A stretch of 64,000 nt of DNA from Dolomedes plantarius (taxonomy: Eukaryota; Arthropoda; Arachnida; Araneae; Dolomedidae), in contig OU015496.1 in NCBI GenBank assembly GCA_907164885.2, positions 184,681,281 through 184,745,280 of the forward strand, read 5' to 3'. Below are positions 10,397 to 20,294 of this stretch, in pieces. The notes beneath the pieces were generated by a model. The model had not been told where the DNA came from, made no database searches, and saw only the letters and a list, made by a program, of their open reading frames with translations. The position numbers and the translations under genes were made by a program. The first letter of the stretch is position 1. Each line of letters opens with the position of its first letter.

Positions 10397-10814
10397 CAGA
10401 GGCTGTTCACACATTTTTTAGACGATGTATATTGTATTCGCAATCGAAGATGTCCGTTTTTTCCTTGGATACTTGTTTGGAATTTTTGTCCCACTTGAGG
10501 CTCCAATTTGACGTTTTTTCTCTTTCTTGTTGACGATATTACCTATCGACGCTTTAGATATCACAAAACCATGACTCTCACATCGTTTTTGGATAACGGA
10601 GTATGCATATTTCTCTTCGGAAAGAGCATAAATGTAGCCTTCAAACCACTGCTTTGTTAAAAACGCCATTTTGCATAAAAACAAAACTTTCAAGCCGCAG
10701 ACGATAATTTTGACTTTTTAAAACATAGTACAATTGCAATTATTTCTTTTGCAGCAAACGATTTTTTATTACCGCTTACCAAAATCGTCTAAAAAAATGT
10801 GCGAACAGCCTCTG
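10397..10814 (-). mobile_element. TA-flanked Tc1/mariner-like element, internally deleted
   Basis: Inverted ends of about 30 bp (CAGAGGCTGTTCACACATTT on the left, CAGAGGCTGTTCGCACATTT as the complement on the right) are bounded by TA at 10395-10396 and 10815-10816. The interior holds only the start of a possible transposase gene on the minus strand. The size (418 bp) points to a deletion derivative. The ends differ from the two Tc1 families elsewhere in the window. Confidence 0.85.
10418..10669 (-). pseudogene. Possible transposase N-terminal fragment
   Basis: An open frame on the minus strand runs from the inner ATG (MAFLTKQWFEGYIYALSEEK) for about 83 codons. The stretch YAYSVIQKRCESHGFVISKA followed by SIGNIVNKKEKKRQ looks like two helices and a basic loop of a helix-turn-helix. 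I infer the DNA-binding start of this element's own transposase, cut short by an internal deletion. No catalytic motif remains. Confidence 0.45.
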
Positions 10815-10816
10815 TA

Positions 10817-13580
10817 TATTAACTATTCCCAACACGGAAAACAATATCTTACAGTGTCTCTTCTCCTTTCAATAAAAATTTTCACCGGAAGAGATGCGTA
10901 AATTTTTAAAATGGAGAGCTTTAGCATTTATCTAATAACCAGACCTGCCAACCTCAGTCAGACCAAAATCCTGCAATATTCTACCGTGCATAAAATAATC
11001 GACATAACGACATAACACAAAACAGTATAGTAAAAAATTATAATAAAAGAATTATAATGTATACTTACTTATAGTTTATAGGATCACTTTAATAATATTA
11101 CATAGTTAAAAATATTTCCTTATTGTTCAGCTCATCTTGAAATTAAAATATTAAACAAAAGTTATATATTTGAAATTTGCAATCGTACATTTTAATGCAC
11201 ATCATATTTACACTAGCAGGGACCCCAGCAGTCTATATTTTGAGTACTCCTATTTCTTTATAATGTTTCTTTTAATTAATTGCAGATAATCTTGGAATTT
11301 TTGTAACATTTACTGTAGCTGATTTTGCTCTTTTTAAAAAAATTCATTGTCAAATTGCTTTTCATAACAGTGTCCTTGAGGGTTCGATTTGCATATTAGC
11401 AAATTTGAATATTCGTATGACATGAAAATTATTATTTTGAGAAAAACACATTTAAAGTTATTGCTATTAGTAACCACATAATATCTAAATTAAATACAAA
11501 TGCCTATAATCAGGAAAGTAATCACAGAAATAAAAAATTCTTTTTGCAACACATTTCTACTCGTCCGTAGTTTCAAAATTCAATAAAATTTAAAAAAAAA
11601 TAGAATTTTTGGACAAATTTCACAATTTTGAAAGTCCACTGTCCCCTTAATAAAGAATGACGTCGCGGATAGGTTTCCCTTTCAAAGAGCGACCATAGGT
11701 TAAAATACGTGATGATATAATTTTTTACCACTGGCATCATCATATTTTAGATACATTGGGAAATTGGTCCAACTGTTTTACAAATAACAGTTCACATAGA
11801 GAAAAGCGAATCCCAGTTTTTAAATGGATGTTTAAAAATGAACCATGCATCCAATCCATCAGAGAAATAAACAGAATCCAAACGGTTACAGAAACAAACA
11901 AGCCCCTAACGTCGGAGGATGCGAAAAGATTTCATGAAAGAGCGACAAATGAACTCTTTCATTCAATAAAATTTTGTTGCAGGTCACGTGACAGTCCATT
12001 CATCTCGCGTGATGTCACAGGAGGAGAGTTCTTTAATGACATTTCTACAGACATGATGAATTGAGATGTAATCTTATCTCCGATACATCAACGTTTTCAT
12101 TCACTTTCTTTTGTCTTTTGTCAGTAGCTGAATCTTTTCTTCAAAATGTTATTTCTCGTGTGCAGATACCTTAACATATCTCACCGATCACAAGCTTAAA
12201 AAACACATTTCCTAAGCTCATGAATTAAACATATGTTTATGTATAGAATAATTGGTTTCTATAACTTTTGAAAAAAATTCAGATCCATTATTATTGGGGT
12301 TAGATTTACCTCACATAAGGATTTATGCTGTATAAAAATGCTCTACAGACATTTTTGCCAAAATTTTCCCAACATCTTTCACATTCAAATTAACATTTTT
12401 TTTAAAAAAATACAACAGGAAAAAAATTTCTAAAATGCCTGTATGAGCCAAATGTCATACGTGGAACTGGTCTCAAATTCGTTTATTAAAATGGACTGTA
12501 AACTAATAAATCATATCGAAACTATTGTCGACCATACGACACGAATTAATATAACAATTTTATTAACTTAAATGTATTATCTACAATGCTGACGTATAAA
12601 CCAAATCAATACATGAAACATCGACCATACGATGTGCGAGGTGCGAGAGTAACTGACTTGTTCTAATTATAGGGGGCGCTCAAGGGCGCGTTTGGCGATT
12701 GCCAACATAGCCATTGGCGTCAACAATGCCAAATACCAATATATAATTGTTCAGACAAAGAAAATTCGTGAATAAGTAAATAAAATCTCCCAAAATTTCC
12801 GTAGAAAAAAACTAAAAAAAAGGATTTAATAATAAAATAAATATGTATGATATGCTATAAGAGCATAAACTAAGTTACCATGAATTATTTTTCATCGTCC
12901 ATACTGAAGCATCAGAGCCCGCATAATAAATACTTCAACCGGAGATTTTTAAATTAAGAGTATGATTGAGATTTGATTAAAAATTTCAGAGGCTAGAAAT
13001 GGAAAGGATAGAAAAAAGGCATCACAAAAGATTTTAAATGTGTCACGAATTATTAATGTCGGCAAATCAAGGAAAATGAAAGTATAAATTATATTTGTAA
13101 TATCCTTTACGGTTAACAATTCGTAAGAATGTTATTACACTTACCAGAAAAATGAAGCCACTTCACCGAAATAAAAATAAGGAATTATTAGGAACATTCT
13201 GTTTTTCTTGAACTACAAAAAGATAATTCTGAGAACAATAAATAAATCTTACTGTTTCTCAGAGTGTTCTTCTATTGCTCTTAAAAATAAATCCCCTTGC
13301 GTAAAAAGTGGTCATAATTAGAATGTTAGATATTAATATTTGATCGACTTTAATAGATTTTGATTCGCGTCTGTACAGTCCAAAAGAAATTTTAAACAGT
13401 TATAGGTCCTCTTAATTCAAGTCTATTCCGCATATTGATTTTGACTAGATATTTTTTTATATTTTTTTATAATATCAATATCACAAAAGAAAACTCCAAA
13501 CAAGAGTTCTATAGAAGAAAATCTGAGAAGAAAAGAAAAGCATCTTTACTGGATAGACTAAGGAAATTATTACATACATA
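10817..13580. other. Unassigned AT-rich stretch
   Basis: No gene is supported. A 102-codon open frame at 11756-12064 on the plus strand has no recognisable motif and could be chance. At 11625-11648 the bases GAAAGTCCACTGTCCCCTTAA resemble the right end of the TTAA-flanked element at 53729-54450, but no left end was found. Near 12675 a short GC-rich patch breaks the AT-rich background. Confidence 0.4.
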
Positions 13581-13707
13581 CACTATCTACCAATAAGTAT
13601 TTGGACACTCATGCAAATGACGATATCTGCGGTCCTGATATACGTCACGCTCTCCACCGTTAAATATCGTGTAGGTAACAACATTCGCAGTACTCGCATG
13701 CAATATG

Positions 13708-15719
13708 CCACGAAGTGCAGTTATTTGATTTCGAGAAAGGTGTAATCGTCGGGTATCACAGTAATGGCCAATCCTTAAGGGATATATCTAGCAAGCTGAA
13801 TTACCCAAAATAGACAGTGGCCTATGTGATTCAGAAGTGGAAGGTGTGATTCAGAAGTCGGCAGACCCAAGAAACTGGGAGATACAGACCTGTGAGATTT
13901 CTCCTCCTCATGGCCCAGGAAATTTATTAACCTCGGCTTGAAACAGAGTAAGCCCATCGGCGGACTGCGAAAAGGAAATAGTTTTCCCTGCCGAGGGCTG
14001 GCTTACAAAAGGGGTCAGCTTTTCGACTCGCAGGCGAAGAGCGACTTTACAATAGCGAGGCGCCCCGATGTCTACAGCGAAGACACTATAACACAAAAGA
14101 CTAACAAAGGCAGACCATCCCCCTGATGAGACGCCCTAATGACCCAACGTGCGCTGCCGATATAAAGAACAAGCACCGTTTTGCACACGGCCTAGGCGGA
14201 CCAGCCTATCCGAATCGAGCTTGAGAGACGGAGGATGTTAGAGATCCCGCCAGGGAAAAAAGTTTTAAAAGCGGATGCAGGAGATTTTTACAGGAGACGA
14301 GATTGAGACGAGATTCGAAGCCTGAGTTTAGGAGTGATAGCTGATCTCCTAGCTCCATTCACTTTGAGTGACTTTGATATTTTTGGAGGCTCAGCCCCCT
14401 GTGTGAAGAAGACCTTTTTCTCGCTGAGAAGGGTTGTTTGGAGATCAAAGCTTGATCTTTCCTATTTTCGAAGCAGCTAGCTTCTTTGGTGAGAGCGTGG
14501 GACGAGCCGTCCACTACTCTGTGATAATTAGATCAAATTGCGTCTGGAGTTCGAGTTCGCCTCATTCCAGCCTGTTCCGACGAGTGGAATCCGTTCCCAG
14601 CAACTGAGACTTCTGTAATTAGAGCTTTATTGCCTGAAGGCCCGATCTACGATCCGTAGCGACAGAGCATCCTGCCAGCTGAACGGACAATCTTTAACGT
14701 GCATCGCATACTGCAACGGACATTATTAATGTAACTTTGATGTTCCAGAACACGACCTAATCGTGAAGTATTTTAATCCAGAATCTCTAATAAATTGATA
14801 TTCAGTGTAAAAAGTTCTTATTAGTAAGCTGTTTATCACTATACATAACCGGTGTGACGCTACCTAGCGTGTCGGCTTTGACACCAAGCACGGAATATGT
14901 TACAGACCGACGGGTGCTGCCCAGAGAAATTCGGAAGAACCGCACCCAACTGATGGCCCACATAATCCTGGAGTTTCAAGAGGCATCCGGGAGTGTTGTT
15001 TCGTTGAATACCATCCGTAAGGAAGCCCATCTGCTTGGTTTTCATGGTCGTGCTGCCGCCCATAAGCTTTTGATCAACCGCGCTGCTCGGTTAATGTGGT
15101 GCAAAGCTCTTCGAAAGTAGACCGTAGATCAATGGAAACGGATTATCTGGAGCGACGAATCAAGGTTCACCCTCTACCGTTCGGATGGCAGGGTCGGGGT
15201 CTGGCGTCTGCCTGGAGAATGCCTCCTGCCAGAATGCATTGTGCCCACAGTAAAGTTCAGCGGAGGTGGAATAATGATTTGGGGGTGTTTCTCCTTGTAT
15301 GGACAGGGACTCTTAGTCCCAATTCCTGGTAAACTCAACGCCGACGCCTACTGCACTATTTTGGATGACAGTGTGCAATTTTACGAGTTTTAACCCATGT
15401 TACTTCCAGGACGACAATGCCAGCTGTCATCTTGCGAGGTCCACCATGGATTGGTATGGTGACAATGGGGTTAACCGAATGCAATGGTCTGCCCAGAGCC
15501 CAGACCTGAACCCTATCGAGAACCTCTGGGATGAGTTGGATCGCCGATTTAAGGGGTGCAACAATCGTCCAAAATCCGTGTAGGAACTTGTATGTCTTTT
15601 TCATGCCCAGTGGAAGAAAATACCACTAGCCGCCATCCGCCATGCAAGGGCTTGTGGAATGCATGCGCCGGAGAGTTGAGGCTGTAATTATTTCTGGTGA
15701 ACGCTCTACCAACTATTGA
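13708..15719 (+). pseudogene. Tc1-type DD34E transposase pseudogene (family B)
   Basis: Coding pieces lie on both sides of the inserted LTR. The left part (13708-13890) reads from MPRSAV, after a frameshift VGYHSNGQSLRDISSKL and VIQKWK, to KLGDTD. The right part (from 14905) reads RRVLPREIRKNRTQL, then GFHGRAAAHK. A TAG at 15118 replaces the expected Trp before [16 protein letters not shown], the first catalytic Asp. After a shift near 15393 it reads YFQDDNAS, the second Asp, then SPDLNPIENLW, the Glu. Spacing between the last two is 34 residues. A further stop at about 15581 and a shift near 15645 precede the final ERSTNY. The protein is inactive. Confidence 0.88.
13891..14904. mobile_element. 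Solo LTR, 1,014 bp, inside the Tc1 family B element
   Basis: The segment starts TGTGAGATTTC and ends AATATGTTACA, so it has the TG...CA ends of an LTR, with TGT/ACA inverted. It is flanked on both sides by GACC (13887-13890 and 14905-14908), a 4-bp target duplication. Removing it and one GACC joins the two halves of the Tc1 coding sequence without a gap at this point. A TATA-like GATATAAAG occurs at about 14159 and AATAAA at 14789-14794, suitable promoter and poly(A) signals for a plus-strand LTR. A solo LTR arises by recombination between the two LTRs of a full element. Gypsy-type elements commonly leave 4-bp duplications. Confidence 0.82.
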
Positions 15720-15790
15720 ATATGAAACAACTTTGTTTTTCTTTTCCATCACAGGTATCCAAATACTTATTGGTAGATAGTGTATATCTA

Positions 15791-15792
<2 letters not shown>

Positions 15793-15842
<50 letters not shown>
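15793..15842. repeat. (TA)n microsatellite
   Basis: About 25 TA units between the right end of the Tc1 family B element and the probable LTR at 15844. Confidence 0.97.
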
Positions 15843-15843
<1 letters not shown>

Positions 15844-15845
<2 letters not shown>

Positions 15846-16173
15846 GGAAGCGAATTCTTAAGTAATCAATAACTTCACTCTAAAACATGAAAGTTTAACT
15901 TATCTATATTTAAACTTGATTAATATAAAATAAGAAGCTATGTACAAAAGGATTTGAGTTGAGTTGAGGTAACATCTACAACAGTGTCTGAACTATACAA
16001 ATACAGTTCTAGGGGCCGTCTTGCCCAAACTTCAGTTACAGTACAGGGCCGTCTGCCCGTTACTCGCACGACCGTCAGCGTGGGCATCCAGGGGTCAACT
16101 CCCAAGTAACACCTCTCTCCGCGGGATGGCACTGTCGTCTCCTCGTTTACTCCGCGCTGCGTTGTAGTAGTTC

Positions 16174-16176
<3 letters not shown>
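15844..16176 (-). mobile_element. Probable solo LTR, 333 bp, within (TA)n DNA
   Basis: The minus strand starts TGGGAACTACTACAACGC and ends AGAATTCGCTTCCCA, giving TG...CA ends with 6-bp inverted TGGGAA/TTCCCA. It is GC-richer in its first half and AT-rich towards the end, as LTRs often are. It separates two (TA)n tracts, so its target duplication cannot be distinguished from the repeat. No second copy is in the window, so the LTR call is an inference. Confidence 0.5.

Positions 16177-16266
<90 letters not shown>
16177..16266. repeat. (TA)n microsatellite
   Basis: About 45 uninterrupted TA units. The left end of the Tc1 family C element starts at its right edge. Confidence 0.97.
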
Positions 16267-16269
<3 letters not shown>

Positions 16270-17818
16270 TGCTCAAAAAAATTAGGGGAGCAAGCAAAGA
16301 AGTTAAGAAAACCGTGCGAGACAGCCACGTATTGGCATAAATTGGATAGTACACGCGTATCAATGCGCAATACAGGAAAAAAAGACTAAAAAAATTGTAA
16401 TTACACTTTAATTCTTTGAAAATATGGAAAAAAACTTGAAAAAAAAGATTTAGGGCAACAATTTGGTTACATGTAAACGATAGAAAAAAAGTATTGTTTA
16501 GAAATAATGCAAGATTTTTAATATGGCGTGTGGTCTCATCGAACAGCTAAGACTGCTGCACACCTGTTTTCCATGGATGCGATGATGTTATCTATAAGAC
16601 TTTGGGGAATAATGTTCCACTCCTCAAGAAGTGCAATCTCCAAGTCTCGGAGAGTAAACGGAGGCCTTGGTCTCGCAGCAATGCGTCGTCCGAGCATGTC
16701 CCAAACATGCTCGATTGGATTCAGGTCAGGAGAGCACGCTGGCCATTCCATACGCTGTATTGTTTCAGCTTCAAGCATGTTCTCTGCAAGACGAGCTGTA
16801 TGCGGTCTGGCATTATCATGCTGAAAAACAAAGGAATCTCCAACGGCTGCAGCGTAAGGTATGACATGAGGTCTCAGTATCTCGTCTGCGTACCTTCGGG
16901 TCGTCAAAGTACCATTCCAAATAATATGCAGATTCGTACGTCCACTTATGCTGATTCCACCCCATACCATAAAACCAGCTCGTCTGTATTGTGATCTTTC
17001 ACGAACGAATGTGGGGTTATTTCGAGTGCCCCTTTCCCTCCATACCAAAACACATCGGGTGTCACACTCCAGACTGAATCGGGACTCGTCTGTAAACAGC
17101 ACTTGGCTCCAATCATGTTGCTCCCAATCTCGATGTTCAGCAGCCCATCTTCTTCGGGCCGCACGGTGGCGTGAGGTCAACGGAATGCAGACCATTGGCC
17201 TACGTGCATAGAGACCTCCCTGATGAAGCCTATTACGTACTGTTTGGCTGGACACCCTTCGTCCTGTTGCCAAGAGCAATTGTCTTTGCAGCTGAGTAGC
17301 ATTGTCTGTTCTGTTTCGACGAGCTGTTAACAGTATATACCGGTCATCAGTTGCTGTAGTGGCGCGTGGCCGACCTTGCACTGGTCGACGTCTAACATTC
17401 CCTGTTTCTTGGAATCGATTCCACAACCTAGCAACGACACTTCTGGCGACTCCAACAGCGTCCGCGACACTACGCTGTGTTTGCCCGGATTCAAATCTGC
17501 CTATAATACGCCATGCCATGGATTCCGGTAAATTACGTTGTTGAGACATTTTCAAGTCACCTTTTCTCAAAAAGAATAACTGAGCAATCGAATTTCACAG
17601 TTAAGGCAGTGAAACAGATGTTTCTGCAGCATCCCGATTTCCGCCCTTATGTTCTTTTTCTAGTTTTTGACGTCATGAACTTTGATTTGCGTATGAAGTT
17701 TTCTTCTTCTGCTTCCTGCTAGGCTTTAAATTATGGATGATTTATTTTATGTTACTTATCGGTGTAAGTATTTTCGTAATTTCGTTAAAACCATGTGCTC
17801 CCCTAATTGTTTTGAACA

Positions 17819-17821
<3 letters not shown>
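16267..17821 (-). mobile_element. Tc1-type transposon (family C), copy 1
   Basis: The left end CACTGCTCAAAAAAATTAGG and the right end, complement ACTGTTCAAAACAATTAGG, are inverted repeats continuing into GGAGCA. The final base at the right is changed (A for G). Long TA arrays lie on both sides, so the element entered a (TA)n tract. It is about 1,555 bp with one transposase gene. A damaged copy lies at 36726-38274. Confidence 0.94.
16536..17549 (-). CDS. Tc1-type DD34E transposase (family C)
   Basis: The start chosen is the ATG at 17547-17549 (MSQQRNLPESMAW), giving 337 aa. An in-frame ATG seven codons upstream is also possible. A helix-turn-helix occupies roughly residues 10-50 (SGQTQRSVADAVGVARSVVA), and a GRPRATTA hook and a second basic helical region follow. 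Counting from the upstream ATG, the catalytic residues are D161 in LFTDES, D252 in FQHDNARPH and E287 in DLNPIEHVW, with 34 residues between the last two. GFMVWGGIS is the usual central motif. The stop is a TGA six codons before the TAA reached by the second copy, whose frame reads GDHTPY there, so the last residues are lost by a GGA-to-TGA change. It may still be functional. Confidence 0.92.
   Translation of the reverse strand: MSQQRNLPESMAWRIIGRFESGQTQRSVADAVGVARSVVARLWNRFQETGNVRRRPVQGRPRATTATDDRYILLTARRNRTDNATQLQRQLLLATGRRVSSQTVRNRLHQGGLYARRPMVCIPLTSRHRAARRRWAAEHRDWEQHDWSQVLFTDESRFSLECDTRCVLVWRERGTRNNPTFVRERSQYRRAGFMVWGGISISGRTNLHIIWNGTLTTRRYADEILRPHVIPYAAAVGDSFVFQHDNARPHTARLAENMLEAETIQRMEWPACSPDLNPIEHVWDMLGRRIAARPRPPFTLRDLEIALLEEWNIIPQSLIDNIIASMENRCAAVLAVR

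Positions 17822-17886
<65 letters not shown>
17822..17886. repeat. (TA)n microsatellite
   Basis: About 32 TA units on the right flank of the Tc1 family C element. Confidence 0.97.
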
Positions 17887-17888
<2 letters not shown>

Positions 17889-18137
17889 AATGTGATAATT
17901 TACAGATGATTATATCACCATGGAAAATTGTTTCTATTTATTAGATAATACTTTTTTTATCAGACGCTTTTATCACCGAAAGACAGATAACACACTCGCA
18001 AGATTCAAACACATGGTCTACAATAACAGTGTTATTTTTTATTTTTACACTCATCCTTTTAAATATCATTTCCCTTTTTCTGATAAAAATAGCTGTTGTA
18101 AATAAAAACAGCTGCACTCAAACAATAGCTAATATGT

Positions 18138-18734
18138 TATCATATACTGGGGCAATTCGTCTTCACTGCCCAGTCTATTTCGATAGCGCGCCGAACTATG
18201 GCTAATTCCTAGCCACCCGGTTCCCTCAGAAATCACCGAGAATACGCTGGATTAAGGAACGTAAAACAAGCACCTTTATTCTTTAACGTATTTACACATT
18301 TACATTAACTCCATATGAGTTTTGCACCTCCAGTGCATGCATGGCCTCCAGCCAAATCAATTAATTCACCAAACAAATCGCGATCACCTCCACGTGGCTT
18401 CTCCGCACACGTAAACTCAGGTCCGAGACAAAATCCAGAACCGTCCACACCGGACCACTGTCTCTCTCTGTCTCTCTGTCACCACCCTAGCTGGCTCTCT
18501 CCTGCCCAGACCAACACCAGTCCAAAACCGGTTCCCCTGCATACCTCCGGAAATACCTCCAGCAAACCATCTGCACATCCGGTCCAGGTTGTCATCTGTT
18601 TACCAGAGAGCTGGCACGCCTCTTGATTGATTACCTGGACTCGCCTCTGGTAAACATTCAAAACTGAAAAGAAACTTCACCAAATTTTATATCTAATATA
18701 CCGGGGGTTAAGCAGAGGGCCCGCCGCCATCACA
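18138..18734 (-). repeat. 3' LTR of the 5.7-kb element
   Basis: On the minus strand it begins TGTGATGGCGGCGGGCCC and ends near CAGTATATGATA. By eye I see one substitution compared with the other LTR (CCTCC at about 18558 against CCACC). A TCTCTC-rich patch lies at about 18462-18480. The other strand has short open frames that are not genes. Confidence 0.93.
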
Positions 18735-18749
18735 GCTCCTCCCCCCTTT
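18735..18749 (-). promoter_or_regulatory. Polypurine tract
   Basis: The minus strand reads AAAGGGGGGAGGAGC directly before the 3' LTR start TGTGATGG. This is the position and composition of the plus-strand DNA primer of LTR retrotransposons, and it fixes the LTR boundary and the element's orientation. Confidence 0.88.
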
Positions 18750-20294
18750 AAAGGCTTTTTTATACATAAAAAAGTCTAATGGAAAGTTCTGTAGGTCCCT
18801 CTAGGTATGCCCACACGAAACATTTCCAAAGAGGTCAATACCATTTGGCTTTCTTCAGCCCTAACTTCCTAGAGTCAATTTCCGCCTACTTTAGAAATTT
18901 CCCTCGAAAATGCCCTAAACTGCACTCAGTCTGGGACACATCATTCCTAAACCTGCACTCCGAATACTTTTCGAGAGTGAAAAACATCAATTCAATTTCC
19001 AGTAAGAGATGCAGATAATCATTACACTGATATTACATTAGCTAAACACATAATAAATTCATACATGATTAAGACAAACAAAATACTCATAATGCACTAA
19101 AAAACTTACGTTAACAATTTCATACTGAAAACAACAAAAACATAGCCTCAAGGCCATTCTATCTGCAGATAACCTTCTCGGTTCAATTATAAACTTAAGG
19201 GCGTTAGCACCCGTACCTTTCGGCCAGTCATAGCCGACAACGTAACCTAACTTGTTTAGCTTCTATTCGCCAACAAATTAAGCACTTTCATTTAACATAT
19301 TTTAGCATAGGTAGTACAACAATACATTACTCTAATCTTAACTTAATTACAAACATTACCACAATTTCGACCATATTTCAATTATCGACTATATCTTAAC
19401 CTAGTTGCAATAACATGAAACAAAATATTACGCAAAGACACATTAAACAAAGAAACATTACTAAAAAAAAACACAGTTAACACAACATACATTGATCACA
19501 ACATTAACCAATTAAAAATTTCACAATTGCTTTGTAAACTTCTCTAAAAGCAAAAACACATTATCGTGGATAACGATTTCCAAATATAGTGGACAAAATT
19601 AAACTTATATTTCTTACTAAATATTAGTTATGTAATTCTTCCTATTTCATTAAACATTCGGCATTACAAGATCATTAACTATTCGACATTCAGTTGGTCC
19701 TGTAACCCACGGAACATAATTTCTCCTATCCAAACGCGCGACTCAATCGGCCTCTTTCCACTCGATTGGCCAGGAAACCGAAACTCACAGTTGAGCCCAC
19801 ATTTATTTCTACACTAGGATTCCACAATTCCATTAGGTGTTTTTAACGTCATTTCCTGACATAGAGTCATAACAAACTAACTCGTTTGGTTCCTTTTCTA
19901 ACAATAACAAAATTGTATTGCAGTATATTAATGACAGTCTTTCTGAGGCCTTCCACCGGCTTACACAAAAAGCGCCATAGGACCTTTCACCAAAAGAAAA
20001 TCATTCTACTAATTGATCACAATCGTTATACTAATTGAACATAAGGAAATTTACATAATTTGCCTAAATCCATTCTCATACTATGTGGTCATGTTTTACC
20101 AACATATATGCACTTTAAATTTCACAAAATTCATCACATAAAAGATTATACACTACAATTTACTCAATTCAACTTTCTGGTATAAAATCATACAAAAAAA
20201 AAACAATACACATAATTCTTACACATACATTTTTGGGTCACTGTTTCACGCAGCATTAAATTCTCCCTTGACCCTCAAAATCTCATCTGAGAAT
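18750..20294 (-). other. Non-coding 3' part of the 5.7-kb LTR element
   Basis: About 1.5 kb between the ORF stop and the polypurine tract. No long frame is open on the minus strand and no polymerase motif was seen. This is where an autonomous element would usually carry part of pol, so it may be a remnant scrambled beyond recognition or replaced sequence. Confidence 0.6.

Larger units (their letters stand above)
13581..15782 (+). mobile_element. Decayed Tc1-type transposon (family B), split by a solo LTR
   Basis: Inverted ends CACTATCTACCAATAAGTAT are identical on both sides over about 25 bp and are bounded by TA at 13579-13580 and 15783-15784. Without the 1,014-bp LTR and its 4-bp duplication the element is about 1.18 kb, compact for a Tc1 element but with room for a transposase of normal length. 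It is unrelated in sequence to families A and C in this window. Confidence 0.93.

Noticed and set aside
11756..12064. 102-codon plus-strand frame
   Set aside because: No motif, no neighbouring coding signal and AT-rich background. A single frame of this size is expected by chance in 64 kb.
14126..14160. CTGATGAG suggestive of a hammerhead ribozyme core in the solo LTR
   Set aside because: The required CGAAA segment and flanking stems are not present at the right spacing.
15938..16363. Frames rich in Tyr-Ile repeats
   Set aside because: They are translations of (TA)n arrays. The same applies near 36.7, 38.3, 42.6 and 47.2 kb.
18315..18626. 103-codon proline/serine-rich frame, repeated at 23457-23768
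   Set aside because: It lies inside the LTR, opposite to the element's orientation, and is duplicated only because the LTR is.
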